From: Glycocaulis sp050485565
GTDB taxonomy: Bacteria > Pseudomonadota > Alphaproteobacteria > Caulobacterales > Maricaulaceae
DNA length: 64,000 nucleotides
Assembly (NCBI RefSeq): GCF_050485565.1
Contig: NZ_JBJHBQ010000003.1
Coordinates: 186,001 to 250,000 of the forward strand
Reading direction: 5' to 3'
Shown: piece by piece, positions 10,401 to 17,600 of the stretch
How positions within the stretch are numbered: the stretch's first letter is position 1
Layout: each line of letters opens with the position of its first letter
Notes under the pieces: generated by a model
What the model was told of the DNA's origin: nothing
Database searches by the model: none
What the model saw: only the letters and a program-made list of their open reading frames with translations
Position numbers and translations under genes: made by a program

Positions 10401-10758
10401 TGCTGCCCGCCCTGAATGCCACAAAGCCGGACGTGCTGTTGACTACCGCCCCGTCGGAGATGGTCAGCGTGCTGTCACCGAAATTGCCCACGGTCAAAGA
10501 ATTGCCGATATTCCACGGATCGGGCCGGTCGCCGGGAACAACGACATCTTCGTCCTCGATGATGTGTTGAGCGAATGCCTGCTGCGGCATCGCGGCAGCC
10601 AGCGCCGCCGCACCGGCCAGCATGGTCGCACTCATCAGGGTTGCGCGCAGGCCATTACCGATGGCGCGCTGGTGTATGCGTCCGCAAGTCTGGATATCAG
10701 ACGCAAAAAGATCACCATTGCGGTTCGCGCCGCAAGCACCGGCTTTAACATAAGTCAT
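4414..10758 (-). CDS. Giant type V autotransporter with PEPC-type and beta-strand repeats
   Basis: 2114 residues. A long N-terminal leader (about 63 residues, ending AAAMPQQAFAQ) resembles the extended signal peptides of large autotransporters. The passenger has at least nine copies of a ~50-residue unit of the form VTGAGSxW-N-x-LxIGxxGxGTLTIxxGGxV (the T5SS PEPC-type repeat) in two blocks of three and six. Between and after them are autotransporter-associated beta-strand motifs such as GNNTYTGxTxxxGGTLxLG. The last ~265 residues (from about GSAWISGHFGG) form the translocator barrel, ending in RARWAF with the terminal Phe used by the BAM machinery. Expected product: a secreted beta-helical adhesin or surface protein. 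No protease motif was recognised. Long ORFs on the opposite strand are shadows of its repeats. Confidence 0.93.
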   Translation of the reverse strand: MTYVKAGACGANRNGDLFASDIQTCGRIHQRAIGNGLRATLMSATMLAGAAALAAAMPQQAFAQHIIEDEDVVVPGDRPDPWNIGNSLTVGNFGDSTLTISDGAVVNSTSGFVAFRAGSTGAVTVTGAGSRWNNPGEIRIGGLGAGALTILDGGSVHSGIGYIAYEAGSSAVVTVNGAGSEWISTSTLMVGGSGSANMTISDGGLVQNVRGEIGVDTPAVSSSVLVTGAGSQWINTDALRIGLFGTGALTIADGGEVSATGVNIGMFAAGTGTLNFGAAAGDAAVAAGTLDTPTIAFGPGTGTIVFNHTSNDLELDADISGNGTVRILSGRTILAGNNTYTGDTFFDGGTIALGSDSALGTSTLTVTGATQLGRPTLTATGGPRTLDNDIVLARPGGEPFAAFLTIDATTHALTLNGDMSGLGFVRVNGGAGVTITGAISADLDLDLSDNSRLRAEGALFSSIFANSGSIIELGDGVSAFSTINADGDFTLQTAASESASLAGFINLMAPRVLTLTGGELVVNAEIFSSNAASINITGGNITLGGNNTFSGGLSVSGGSLTLAHANALPSGNALTLTNDGAVTANHALTLGGLNMSENSTLVLNQSTTIDSAGTHIMAGVLSGAGGLTFNGGGHFTLSGNNTYTGSTLLEGGTLTLGHSNALGGSTLTTTGSVVDYADGVDIANSIVIDSDTTQFQVLTGSATQSGVISQDNGPRPFEKIGDGELILTAANTWTGETTVSAGTLTFDGGSVALAADQDFHVGRLNGDNGALNIINGGSVANRIGRIGDSSGATGTVTVAGAGSSWTNTGALTVGASGTGTLSIEAGGMVSNTSAAIAGAATSNGSAIVTGAGSIWTNSSELRIGSSGTGTLTIANGGVVNSNGGLVGAEAGSSGTVTISGTGSSWNNTGALRIGRFGAGTLTVSNGGSLTSVNAIVAAQAGSSGSATVTGTGSSWTTTNYLDVGDFDTGYLTIADGGTVNSGTGRLGYYPDGDGHVTVTGADSSWTMSGLFSVGRLGAGTLTIAGGGEVRNTTGYIGEQAGSTGAAAVTGSGSGWINSNLYVGNSGEGTLTLSEGGEVSADEVIIANNASSTGMLYIGSDGVAPSGAGILNTPSVTFGAGTGALVFNHTNCCGLFFDADISSDPLGQAFILHAEGLTHLTGNSAGFAGGVLVGGGALSVDGTLGSGGVELGVDGSGFLTGSGTVGGDVLVAGGGTLVGVSGSTLTITGDLGLTAGAQVIAALGAPGDGELFAVGGDLTLDGTLDVIDMGGFGPGLYGLFTYGGSLTDNGFAIGAAPGVLPGELQLQTSVAGEVNLVSNIGVDLLFWDGDDPANALNGVIDGGDGVWSANSFTFTDADGLVSGPSRPTPGFIVFSGAAGHVTADDSEGAIEIAGAQFAVDGYLIDGDGITLAGNGDGDAIFRVGNGTGAGAAFTATIGSDLSGDAALVKTDLGTLILTGTNSYTGGTEVRSGTLIGSTRSIIGDIANDGVVVFDQADDATLDQALSGNGLFRFTGGAEFTLGAGNSYASGTQVFGSQLVLIADDSAGTGAITLNNSNIAYGDGITVSNTLTFSGTNELQVRSGTATHAGLVTGGGDLGLTGAGTLIFAGNGSAFTGNTIITGNVLMNGVLGGTIEVADGGVLRGFGTLGSTRLLSGSTIAPGNSVGTLNIDGDLIFESGSVYEATALPNGQSDLIAVSGAVTINGGSVLVVGTDSGFAASISYTILSADGGITGEFDAIASNFAFLTPNLSLTGGTLTLQLERNILDFAQFAQTNNQRSVANAADSLGIGNPVWEALVLLEEAAAPLAFEALNGELHATHRQLVMDDTIHSRRAVTSRLAAARSEETGSAWISGHFGGAQMDARTGVSRASADTSGVMLGLDTPVHDTARIGVIAAFGESSFSLGGGHASGTSESRSLGVYGGGQFGGFGVSAGAIYGWHDLSTNRLVSFPGINEHVSASHSADTMQVFGEVSLAGPAGFEPFLTLAHVRLDTGSFAEAGGVSALALDGETRQMTQGTLGSRFSQDWQAGDTAIHLEGSLGWRRVFSGHRQFVSGNLSGAPVFFEGNGIDRDAAAIEAGIMIEPASRISLELGYAGEIGSNARNHGAEFRARWAF

Positions 10759-11147
10759 TGATACTTTGTCCCGAAACCTGACGGCCGACGGGCCGCACCC
10801 CCCAAAAAAGCCCGTCTGGCGTCCGTCCGGACAAGGCTCGCAATTACGCCTAATGGTAACCGGGGGGGCAGGGGGGGCAACCCAAAAACGTACCCGTTAT
10901 GGAGGTAATGCATACAGGAAACACGCAGGCATTGCTGAAACCAGTAGTCATGAGAGAACAGGGCGGGCGCGGTCAGCTTTCTGGCCCGCGTTGTTCGCCT
11001 GTCAGATATCTCACTCTGGAGTAGACGAAGGACTCAAAAGGATGCCTGTTCCTCGTCAGTCATCAACCCGCCAACCAAGGCCGCCTCCCAAAAGGCAGTC
11101 TTGAATCGCGTTTCCGGCATTGTGGAAATCCGCTTCGCCAACACGGC
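10759..11147. other. Intergenic region upstream of the autotransporter
   Basis: 389 bp without a convincing gene. It contains a G-rich run (two G7 blocks separated by CA near 10863-10880) and a stretch beside the autotransporter start that should carry its promoter. A plus-strand ORF at 10766-11104 has no ribosome site, no recognisable domain and a low-complexity Arg/Pro/Ser-rich tail, so it is not called. No tRNA or riboswitch was seen. Confidence 0.5.
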
Positions 11148-11666
11148 CTAGTCTTCCCGGGAGGGGGTCACGTCGAACTCCACGACGAGCGAGACGGTGT
11201 TGCTCTCGTCGGGTTCGCGGAACATGGATGCCCGATAGGCAAGCTCGCCTTCATAACGCCCGACCAGCCGGGCCGTACCGCCATCAAGGTTGACCGTCTC
11301 CAGAACAAGGCCGTCTTGCGCATTTTCATCGGTGAAGTGCGGCGTCATCCGGGCTTCGGGGAAGTACATGGCCTCGGCATCGATGATCTCGCCATCCATC
11401 AGTGTGAAGGTGATCGAGACACTGCCCTCAACCTCGTACCGGGTATTGCGGTGCGCCTGAACGGTGACGGTATGGAAGCCGGGCGAGAGCTCACTGAAAT
11501 TGACGGTCTTGCCATCCTCGCCCTGCAGGACATGCCACTGCCTGGCCTCGCCATCGAGCGAGCCGCTGACCTCGTCGGCAAAGGCGGTGCCGGTTGTCAG
11601 CACCAGGCTGCCCAAGAGAGCTACAAATCCGGTTCTGGCCGACGGCAATGAAACCTGTTTGGACAT
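11148..11666 (-). CDS. Secreted protein of unknown function
   Basis: 172 residues from ATG 11666, chosen because GAGGAGAG lies about 6 bp upstream. The signal peptide is clear (hydrophobic FVALLGSLVLTTGTAFA, cleavage near AFA-DE). The mature part is beta-rich and acidic, with GFHTVTVQAHRNTRYEVEGS and SITFTLMDGEIIDAEAMYF suggesting a small beta-sandwich. I do not recognise a family. It is transcribed away from a perfect copy of the 16-bp palindrome shared by this locus (centre about 90 bp upstream) and diverges from another secreted protein gene. Confidence 0.7.
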   Translation of the reverse strand: MSKQVSLPSARTGFVALLGSLVLTTGTAFADEVSGSLDGEARQWHVLQGEDGKTVNFSELSPGFHTVTVQAHRNTRYEVEGSVSITFTLMDGEIIDAEAMYFPEARMTPHFTDENAQDGLVLETVNLDGGTARLVGRYEGELAYRASMFREPDESNTVSLVVEFDVTPSRED

Positions 11667-11748
11667 TGATCTCTCCTCGGTACGGTCGTGCAGCGGAATC
11701 TCCCGATTCCTGATGTTGCGACGATCATTGAGCGGAAGGACGCCAGCT

Positions 11749-11764
11749 AGACCCGTCCGGGTCT
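11749..11764. promoter_or_regulatory. Locus-wide 16-bp palindrome, copy 1 (perfect)
   Basis: AGACCCGTCCGGGTCT, with fully complementary 7-bp arms around a 2-bp centre, lies in the divergent gap between the genes starting at 11666 (minus) and 11834 (plus), about 77 bp from the plus-strand start. It matches three further intergenic copies at 20044, 23862 and 28029. Best read as a dimeric regulator's operator. Confidence 0.6.
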
Positions 11765-11833
11765 GGCGCGCACGCGGCGGACCGCGCTTTGCTGGCAAGC
11801 AGTCTCCCCATCCTCGCTATGGAGAAATTTGCC

Positions 11834-12628
11834 ATGATCCGGCTCAACCTGATCGCCGCGCCTGCACTCACACTGGCGGCCCTCGTCCTCGTCCCTGCCA
11901 TCGCGGCAGCGCAATCAGGGCCCTGGCAGCATGCCAGAGAGCCCCGCGACCGCAGTTTGAGCTGTGAGGCGCTGGAAGGTGAGATCAGCGAGATCGATCG
12001 CTGGCGGGCGGACCATCGCGGCGGCGCGCAGGGATCGGGGGTTGACGCCCGGCAGGGCGCAGCAGCGGCCGAAGTGGCCGCGCGCCGCTCCGGCAACCGG
12101 CAGGCCAGCGGCATGATGCGCGACGCCCAGCGTCTGTTCGGCGGCAACCAGCAGCGCAATCGTCAAGCCCGCAATCAGGGCCCCGACCCGGACCGTATTG
12201 CCTCCGACCGGCGTGATCACCTGATGGGGCTCTACGAGCGCAATAGCTGCGCGCAAGCGCTGGGCGATATCGACGTGGCGGGATCAGGCCCGTGGCTTGC
12301 GGCCAGCCTGCCGCGTGACCCGGCGCTAAGCTGCGACGCGCTGGAAACCGAGATCGGCGATATCGACGCGTTCATCGCCCAGGAAACCGGCATCAGCCCC
12401 TCTGGCGTGGATGTCGATGCAGACCAGCTTCTTGATGCCGGTCAGTCGGCGGCCCGTCACACCCGCAATTACGAGACCAGCGGCATACTGGGCGATGCCC
12501 GGCGTGTATTGGGGGCAGGGGAGTCTGCCCAGCGTCACCCGCAGGCCGATGAGAACTGGCGCGTCAGCACCGCCTATGACCGGCGCGATCATCTCATGAA
12601 TTTGTTCGAACGCCGCGATTGCTGGTAG
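11834..12628 (+). CDS. Secreted protein with an internal tandem duplication
   Basis: 264 residues from ATG 11834 (GGAGA about 9 bp upstream; the longer ORF start at 11789 would disrupt the leader). Signal peptide: LTLAALVLVPAIAAAQ. The mature protein is two copies of a ~115-residue module. Each has an opening R-(D)-xx-LSC(D/E)ALExEI-x-(E/D)ID, a middle with SGV(D)xD/A and a hinge like ASGMMRDAQRLFGG or TSGILGDARRVLGAG, and ends DRRDHLMxLxER-x-xC. Each module therefore has one Cys near its start and one near its end, consistent with a disulfide. Not a family I recognise. Confidence 0.72.
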   Translation: MIRLNLIAAPALTLAALVLVPAIAAAQSGPWQHAREPRDRSLSCEALEGEISEIDRWRADHRGGAQGSGVDARQGAAAAEVAARRSGNRQASGMMRDAQRLFGGNQQRNRQARNQGPDPDRIASDRRDHLMGLYERNSCAQALGDIDVAGSGPWLAASLPRDPALSCDALETEIGDIDAFIAQETGISPSGVDVDADQLLDAGQSAARHTRNYETSGILGDARRVLGAGESAQRHPQADENWRVSTAYDRRDHLMNLFERRDCW

Positions 12629-12680
12629 TTCTTTATCCTGTCCGCCGCATGGCGGCACCGAGCAACTGAAGGATACTCTC

Positions 12681-13070
12681 ATGCCTCTTACCGCCCTTGC
12701 CCTGCTGATGATGGCCACGCCTGCTGCTGCCGAACCCGGAACGGGGACGCTCTGGCTGGACGGCGAAGCCTATGCGATGGAGGTGACCAGCTGCGGTCAG
12801 GATTCGGAGACTGCCAACGCCACCGTCAGGCGCGAGGAGGGTTCGGGTGTCTCTGTGATGCTGCAACGCTGGCCCGGCATGCACGCCCTGTCCGTAGTGT
12901 ACGACAATGGCCAGTGGGTGCATCGTGGGCCCGAAGACAGCGAGGATGCGCCCCGATTGCGGCGCTGGGTGGAAGACGGCGTACTCAATGCCTCGGGCAC
13001 CGTTGCGATGTTCCCGCCGATCCGCGAAGAGACCATGGAAGTTCGCTTTGAAGGGCGCTGCCCCGGCTAG
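12681..13070 (+). CDS. Small secreted protein of unknown function
   Basis: 129 residues with signal peptide MPLTALALLMMATPAAA. GAAGGATA precedes the ATG. The mature part has two cysteines (ExTSCGQD near the start and GRCPG at the end) and begins GTGTLWLDGEAYAMEV, a beta-strand pattern seen in small periplasmic domains of unknown role. It follows the duplicated protein gene by 52 bp in the same direction, probably one transcript. Its TAG stop is formed by the first bases of the MITE-like element beginning at 13068. Confidence 0.65.
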   Translation: MPLTALALLMMATPAAAEPGTGTLWLDGEAYAMEVTSCGQDSETANATVRREEGSGVSVMLQRWPGMHALSVVYDNGQWVHRGPEDSEDAPRLRRWVEDGVLNASGTVAMFPPIREETMEVRFEGRCPG

Positions 13071-13173
13071 GGCCTGTCCTCATAAAGGGTTCGGTCCTTC
13101 CATCGGGCCTGCTCCTGATACTGAACGATTTTCGCGCATATCACGCTCCAAATCCTGATTGGGTATGGCCCTA
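13068..13173. mobile_element. MITE-like palindromic element, short copy
   Basis: 106 bp bounded by TAGGGCC and GGCCCTA. Its left end reads TAGGGCCTGTCCTCATAAAG, matching the left end of the larger copy at 26365. Its inner part, read on the minus strand, contains TTTGGAGCGTGATATG, which matches TTTGGAGTGTGATATG near the left end of the larger copy. It therefore appears as a shortened, partly inverted relative. The flanking TA pairs fit a TA target duplication. Both convergent neighbours use its terminal TAG as stop codon. No transposase is encoded. It may also act as a bidirectional terminator. Confidence 0.65.
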
Positions 13174-13788
13174 GGGTCCGGACGGGGCGTCCGCCGGCGT
13201 CAGGTCGATATAAGGCGCGTGCGCCTCAAAGCCGTCTCTCGTTGCCCGAAACGGCGCCGAGCCCGCCCCGTCTTCGCCGGACACGCCCTGGCCAAATATG
13301 ATTTGGTAAATCTGGCCGGTAGGCTGGGGCAGTGTGAACGGACGTTCCTGAGCAAAATGAACGCGTGCGCCGCGCTCTTCAACCGGCCCCTCATAGCCTG
13401 CCCTGACGCCAATATAGGCCCGTGAATAGACCTCCGGATCCCAGTCAATCACATAGCGCTCGGTGGTTTCAGCCGTGAAGTCTATCGGCTCGCGTACTTC
13501 GCGGAACGGCTCGGCATCGCCGTCGCCTTCAAACCGGATGGCATAAACGGTCAAATTTTCCGGCGGGACGTCGCTGAGATGCAGATAGCTCAGCCGGGAG
13601 GCCGACATCAGCCGCGATGAACCGGCCCGCACCTCATAGCGGGAGGCGTTCACATTCTCCCAGCTAATCTCGATGAAGGCTTGTGGCGTAAGGCTTGCGC
13701 CGGGCGAGCGGGCCTGCGCTGTTCCCGCGACAAGGCAGGCTGCGATCACGCTTATTTGCAGGCTCGTCTGTATGCGCAGGTGGTTCAT
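13171..13788 (-). CDS. Secreted protein of unknown function
   Basis: 205 residues from ATG 13788 (AGGAGACC about 7 bp upstream), preferred over a TTG at 13791. Signal peptide: ISVIAACLVAGTAQA. The mature part begins with ITLSWENVNASRYEVR-like sequence (actual EISWENVNASRYEVRAG) resembling a fibronectin-III-type strand, then alternates beta segments to the end. No catalytic motif was seen. Third gene of the minus-strand unit headed by the giant VWA protein. The TAG stop lies at the right end of the MITE-like element. Confidence 0.65.
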   Translation of the reverse strand: MNHLRIQTSLQISVIAACLVAGTAQARSPGASLTPQAFIEISWENVNASRYEVRAGSSRLMSASRLSYLHLSDVPPENLTVYAIRFEGDGDAEPFREVREPIDFTAETTERYVIDWDPEVYSRAYIGVRAGYEGPVEERGARVHFAQERPFTLPQPTGQIYQIIFGQGVSGEDGAGSAPFRATRDGFEAHAPYIDLTPADAPSGP

Positions 13789-13869
13789 CAAGGTCTCCTG
13801 TCCGGGAAGAATTCAGCAAAGAGCCCGCCCTGGAAGGGCCGGGACTGGGGTGTGCAATTGGGCTGGCGG

Positions 13870-14532
13870 CTACATATGCTCTTCAGTCGCGAGGGCCGAG
13901 AAATCGAGATTGATCTGCGGGCAGAAGGTTTCGCCCATCACCCGCGCCTGGGAGTTCACGCGATCGCCGCGCTCGTCGATGTCATAGACATGGAGGCACG
14001 CCTCACCGGACACGCTGCCTGAAATCTCGATGCCTTCCTCGCTCCAGTTGAATGTGTCGATGGACACCGCCGGCTGGGAGGACATGGTCTGGTATTGCAG
14101 CGCCGGAGACGGCACGCGGCTCGGCCAAGTTTCAATAAAGGTAACGGAAGACCGCACGATATTGTCCGCAGATATGGCATCCCGGCCGTCCTGGGTGAAC
14201 TCGAATACGAGGTCCAGCTGGACGGCGTTGTCGCCATAATAGCCCGTCGGGCTGTTGCGGATGCTCTCATTCCGACCAATGGACAGAATCTTGATCTGCA
14301 AGGCGAGATTCGATCCTTGCATTGCGACCGTGTAATGCGCGCCATCGAACAGGTCGGCATTGGGCGGATTGGGCATCGGGATGCTGCCCTCATAGGCCGT
14401 GTCCCCGATCGTGCCGGTAACCGAGCCGGTTCTGGTCACGCCCTGGGACTGGGCGCTGGCGGCGCCGGCGAACATGCAAAGCGCCAGCGCAGCAGCACTG
14501 ATAGCCGGGGTTTGAAGGACGTTTTTTGCCAC
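13870..14532 (-). CDS. Secreted protein of unknown function
   Basis: 220 residues, GTG start at 14532 with AGGAGA about 9 bp upstream. Signal peptide: AALALCMFAGAASA. The mature domain starts GSVTGTIGDTAYEGSIPMP and contains many aromatic and polar beta-strand segments, plus two cysteines in the last third (GEACLHVYD and GETFCPQIN). No family recognised. It lies 70 bp downstream of the VWA gene and 81 bp upstream of the next secreted-protein gene, so the three form a probable operon. Confidence 0.65.
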   Translation of the reverse strand: MAKNVLQTPAISAAALALCMFAGAASAQSQGVTRTGSVTGTIGDTAYEGSIPMPNPPNADLFDGAHYTVAMQGSNLALQIKILSIGRNESIRNSPTGYYGDNAVQLDLVFEFTQDGRDAISADNIVRSSVTFIETWPSRVPSPALQYQTMSSQPAVSIDTFNWSEEGIEISGSVSGEACLHVYDIDERGDRVNSQARVMGETFCPQINLDFSALATEEHM

Positions 14533-14602
14533 TACTGAAATCTCCTGATTGGGTTGTTCTGGGCGATCTGGGGCACGGTGGCCCGTGTGAGCGGTGTCCG
14601 GC

Positions 14603-17600
14603 TCAGAGCGTTATGACGGTTTCGGAATCGGGCTCGATGACGAGCTCGCGGTCTTCCTGGCCATCGATCTGCAGGGTGTAGCGGCCAGCCTCCAGCTCCA
14701 CCGGGTCTTCGTCGACGCGTCCGCGCGCGACCATGGCGCCTGATGTGTCCCGCACGGTGAATTCGGCGGCTACCGAACGGGCCAGGGCCTGCGACAGGCC
14801 ATCTCCGTCGCGGGTGTCGAAATACACACCGCCGCCCATCTCGGCGAGCCGCTCGAACTCGTCGCGCAAGCCAGCCTGATCGATATGGAAGCCGACAATG
14901 TTGAGCCGTATCTCGACACCGGAATCCATCAGGCGTTCCAGCTCGGCCTCCACATTGCCATCACACGTCTCCTCGCCATCGGTGAGCATCACGACCAGCT
15001 GGCGCTGGCCTGCAAACGCTTCCAGATCGTCCGGCACGGCGGCCAGTGACGCTGCCAGCGGTGTGCGCGCCAGATTGATGGCCTCGATGCGCTGGACGGC
15101 GGCCAGCACGTTGGCGTGATTGCCTGCAGAGGGCGCTACCAGCAGCTCGGTCTCGCAGCTGCCCGGCTCGGTGTGGCCGAAGGCTCTGAGGGCCACCGGC
15201 ACGCTGGAGGGAATGCGTTCCGCAATCACCTCATGGGCAATCGTGCGCGCCACATCAATGCGCCGCCCGCCGGTCATCCGCCGCAGCATGGAGCCTGACG
15301 CGTCGAAGATCATGTGCACAACAGATCCCGCGACTACCGGCTCATCGCCGCTGACGACTGACAACGAGCCCGGCTCGGGCGGGTCGGTCCAGCCGGTTTC
15401 GGCCGAGATCAGGAACTCGGTCGGCTGGCGGATCTCGTGCATGGCTGCTTCAAGATTGCGCAGCAGCGAGGCGGTACTGGCGCTGTAGCTGTAGCGGCCG
15501 CCCGTCGCCATCGCCCAGTTCATGATCAGGTCGCGCTCATGAAGAAGCTTGGCCGTGTCCGATGCGGCATCGCCCGGGTTCAAGCCGAGGGAGAATATCC
15601 GGGGACGGACGCGCTCCAGCATGGGCCAAAGCTCGGTTCTGTGCGGGGTGAACAGCTCGGCATCCGCGATCAGGATGATGGCGCGTTCTCCCTCGCGTCC
15701 ATCGAGGCGGCGCGCAGCGACGAGCAGCCCGGTCTCTGCGTCGGATGTGGCGGCGTCGAGCATGAAGCGCCGTGATTCAATGTCCACACCGGCAAGCGCC
15801 TGGCTGAGCTGCACGCCGTGCTCGGCCCAGCCATCGATCAGGGGCGGAAAGCCGATCGGGACGATATTGGCGACCTCCTGCTCCGGGATCAGGCCGTCGG
15901 CGAACTCGGAGAAGGCCCGGAAAATGGCTGGCCGGTGGTTAATCAGACTGCCCGAGCCATCCCATACGATGAAGATGGACCGCACCGGCTCTTCCAGCTC
16001 GATCCGGTATTCACCGGGCGTCAGACCGATGGCCGTGCCGCGGCGGTGGTCCGCTTCGCGTTCCCACACGATTTCCGCCTCACCCTCCGGCCCGATCAGG
16101 CGGACCGCGGCGCGATCACTCACATTCTCGTTCAGCGCGATCTCAAGCGTGTTTTCGCCATCGGGTACCGTGACAGTGTAAGCGCGCACATCGCCCACAG
16201 CCTCCAGCCGCCCCCGGCGGCCATCGCCCAGCGGCAGGGGCGATGACGCGGACGAGGCGGTATCCACCTCGCCTTCGAAGGGTTGCGGTTCGGGTTCTTC
16301 CGGGCCGTCATGGGTGTACCAGCCCCAATGGCCGAGAATGGACCGGCTCGACTGAAGACCATCCGCCTCATAGGCGGCGATGTGCTCGGGCACGGTGAAG
16401 CGCCGGTCTGCGGCCTCAAACTCGAGGCGGATATAGCGCGCCAGCACTGGCTCATCGAATGCCAAACGGCCTTCGCCGCCGGATAGCTCAATCGCACCTT
16501 TCCGGGTCCACGGGCCCAGCGGGCTGGTTTCTGAGACGCTGACCGACACGCTTTGCGGGCCATTGGCCGCTTGCGCCTGTCCGGTGCGCCACTCCAGGGT
16601 TTCCAGCCGCGCCAGCCGTTGTTGATGGAAGCCCACCACGACATCGCGCGCCCGGATTTGTCGTTGCGCTTCCCTCTGATGATATGCAGGTGAGCCGTGC
16701 GCGCGCTGAAGGGCACCGTGCAGCAAGGAGCGTCCGGGCCGCTGGGCGCCGTCGGCCCAGACCACGTGCCCGCCAAGTTCAGGCTCCAGCAGATTGGGTT
16801 TGTGATCCTCTCGCGGCGTGCCCAGCGCCATGATGACGCCTGTCCCTGAAGGTCTGTTGGCGCGTTCACCGGCTCTCTGTGTCTGTCCCCAGTCACTCAG
16901 CGGCGTCACGCGCAGGTGGGTGGCGGTGACGGGCGCATCCAGCCTGAAAACCTGCTGGCCGTCGCCGACATCCAGCTCTGCAGTCATCAGAGGCTGAAAA
17001 TCCCGGCCATCGGCGGAAGTCTCCACGCGGACCCGCCGCCAGCGCTGCTCTCCAGACAGAGATGAGGTCTGGTCGAACACGAGCGTGTGAATGTCTCCGC
17101 CGCCGCCTGCCAGCTCGATCACGGGCAAGGTCTCGCCCAGCGGTTCATACCAGCGAATGCCGGTATCGCCCCCCACCGTGTTGTTGATCAGGTGGAAAGC
17201 TCGTTCTCTCGGCGCCGTATCTGTGGTGAATCTCGCGCCGAGCGCATCCCAGGCCAGATTAACCAGTCCGACAAGGTTTTCGTCGATGCGGGCATGATGC
17301 GGGCCGGCCGGATCGGCACCCGGATCGGCCGCCAGGCGGAGTTCGGCGCTTGCGGTGCCCGCGCGCGCCCACAGCGCGATGGGTTCTCCCGCAGGAAGCC
17401 AGGCGGGCATGTCCACATCCACAGCGATCACGACGCTCTCGCCAGCCTCCAACGGGGCTTCAGGCAGGTCGTAGGCAAGGCGCGCATCGGCCCGGCTGGC
17501 GGCGATCTCGATATCGGGCATGGCCGGTTCATCACCGGTATTGGCGATTTCCAGCTCCGCTTCCATGCGCTGGCGCTCGGGCCGCCACGCGGCGAGCGTG

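Noticed and set aside
10766..11104. 112-codon plus-strand ORF upstream of the autotransporter
   Set aside because: No ribosome site, low-complexity tail, and it covers the expected promoter region.
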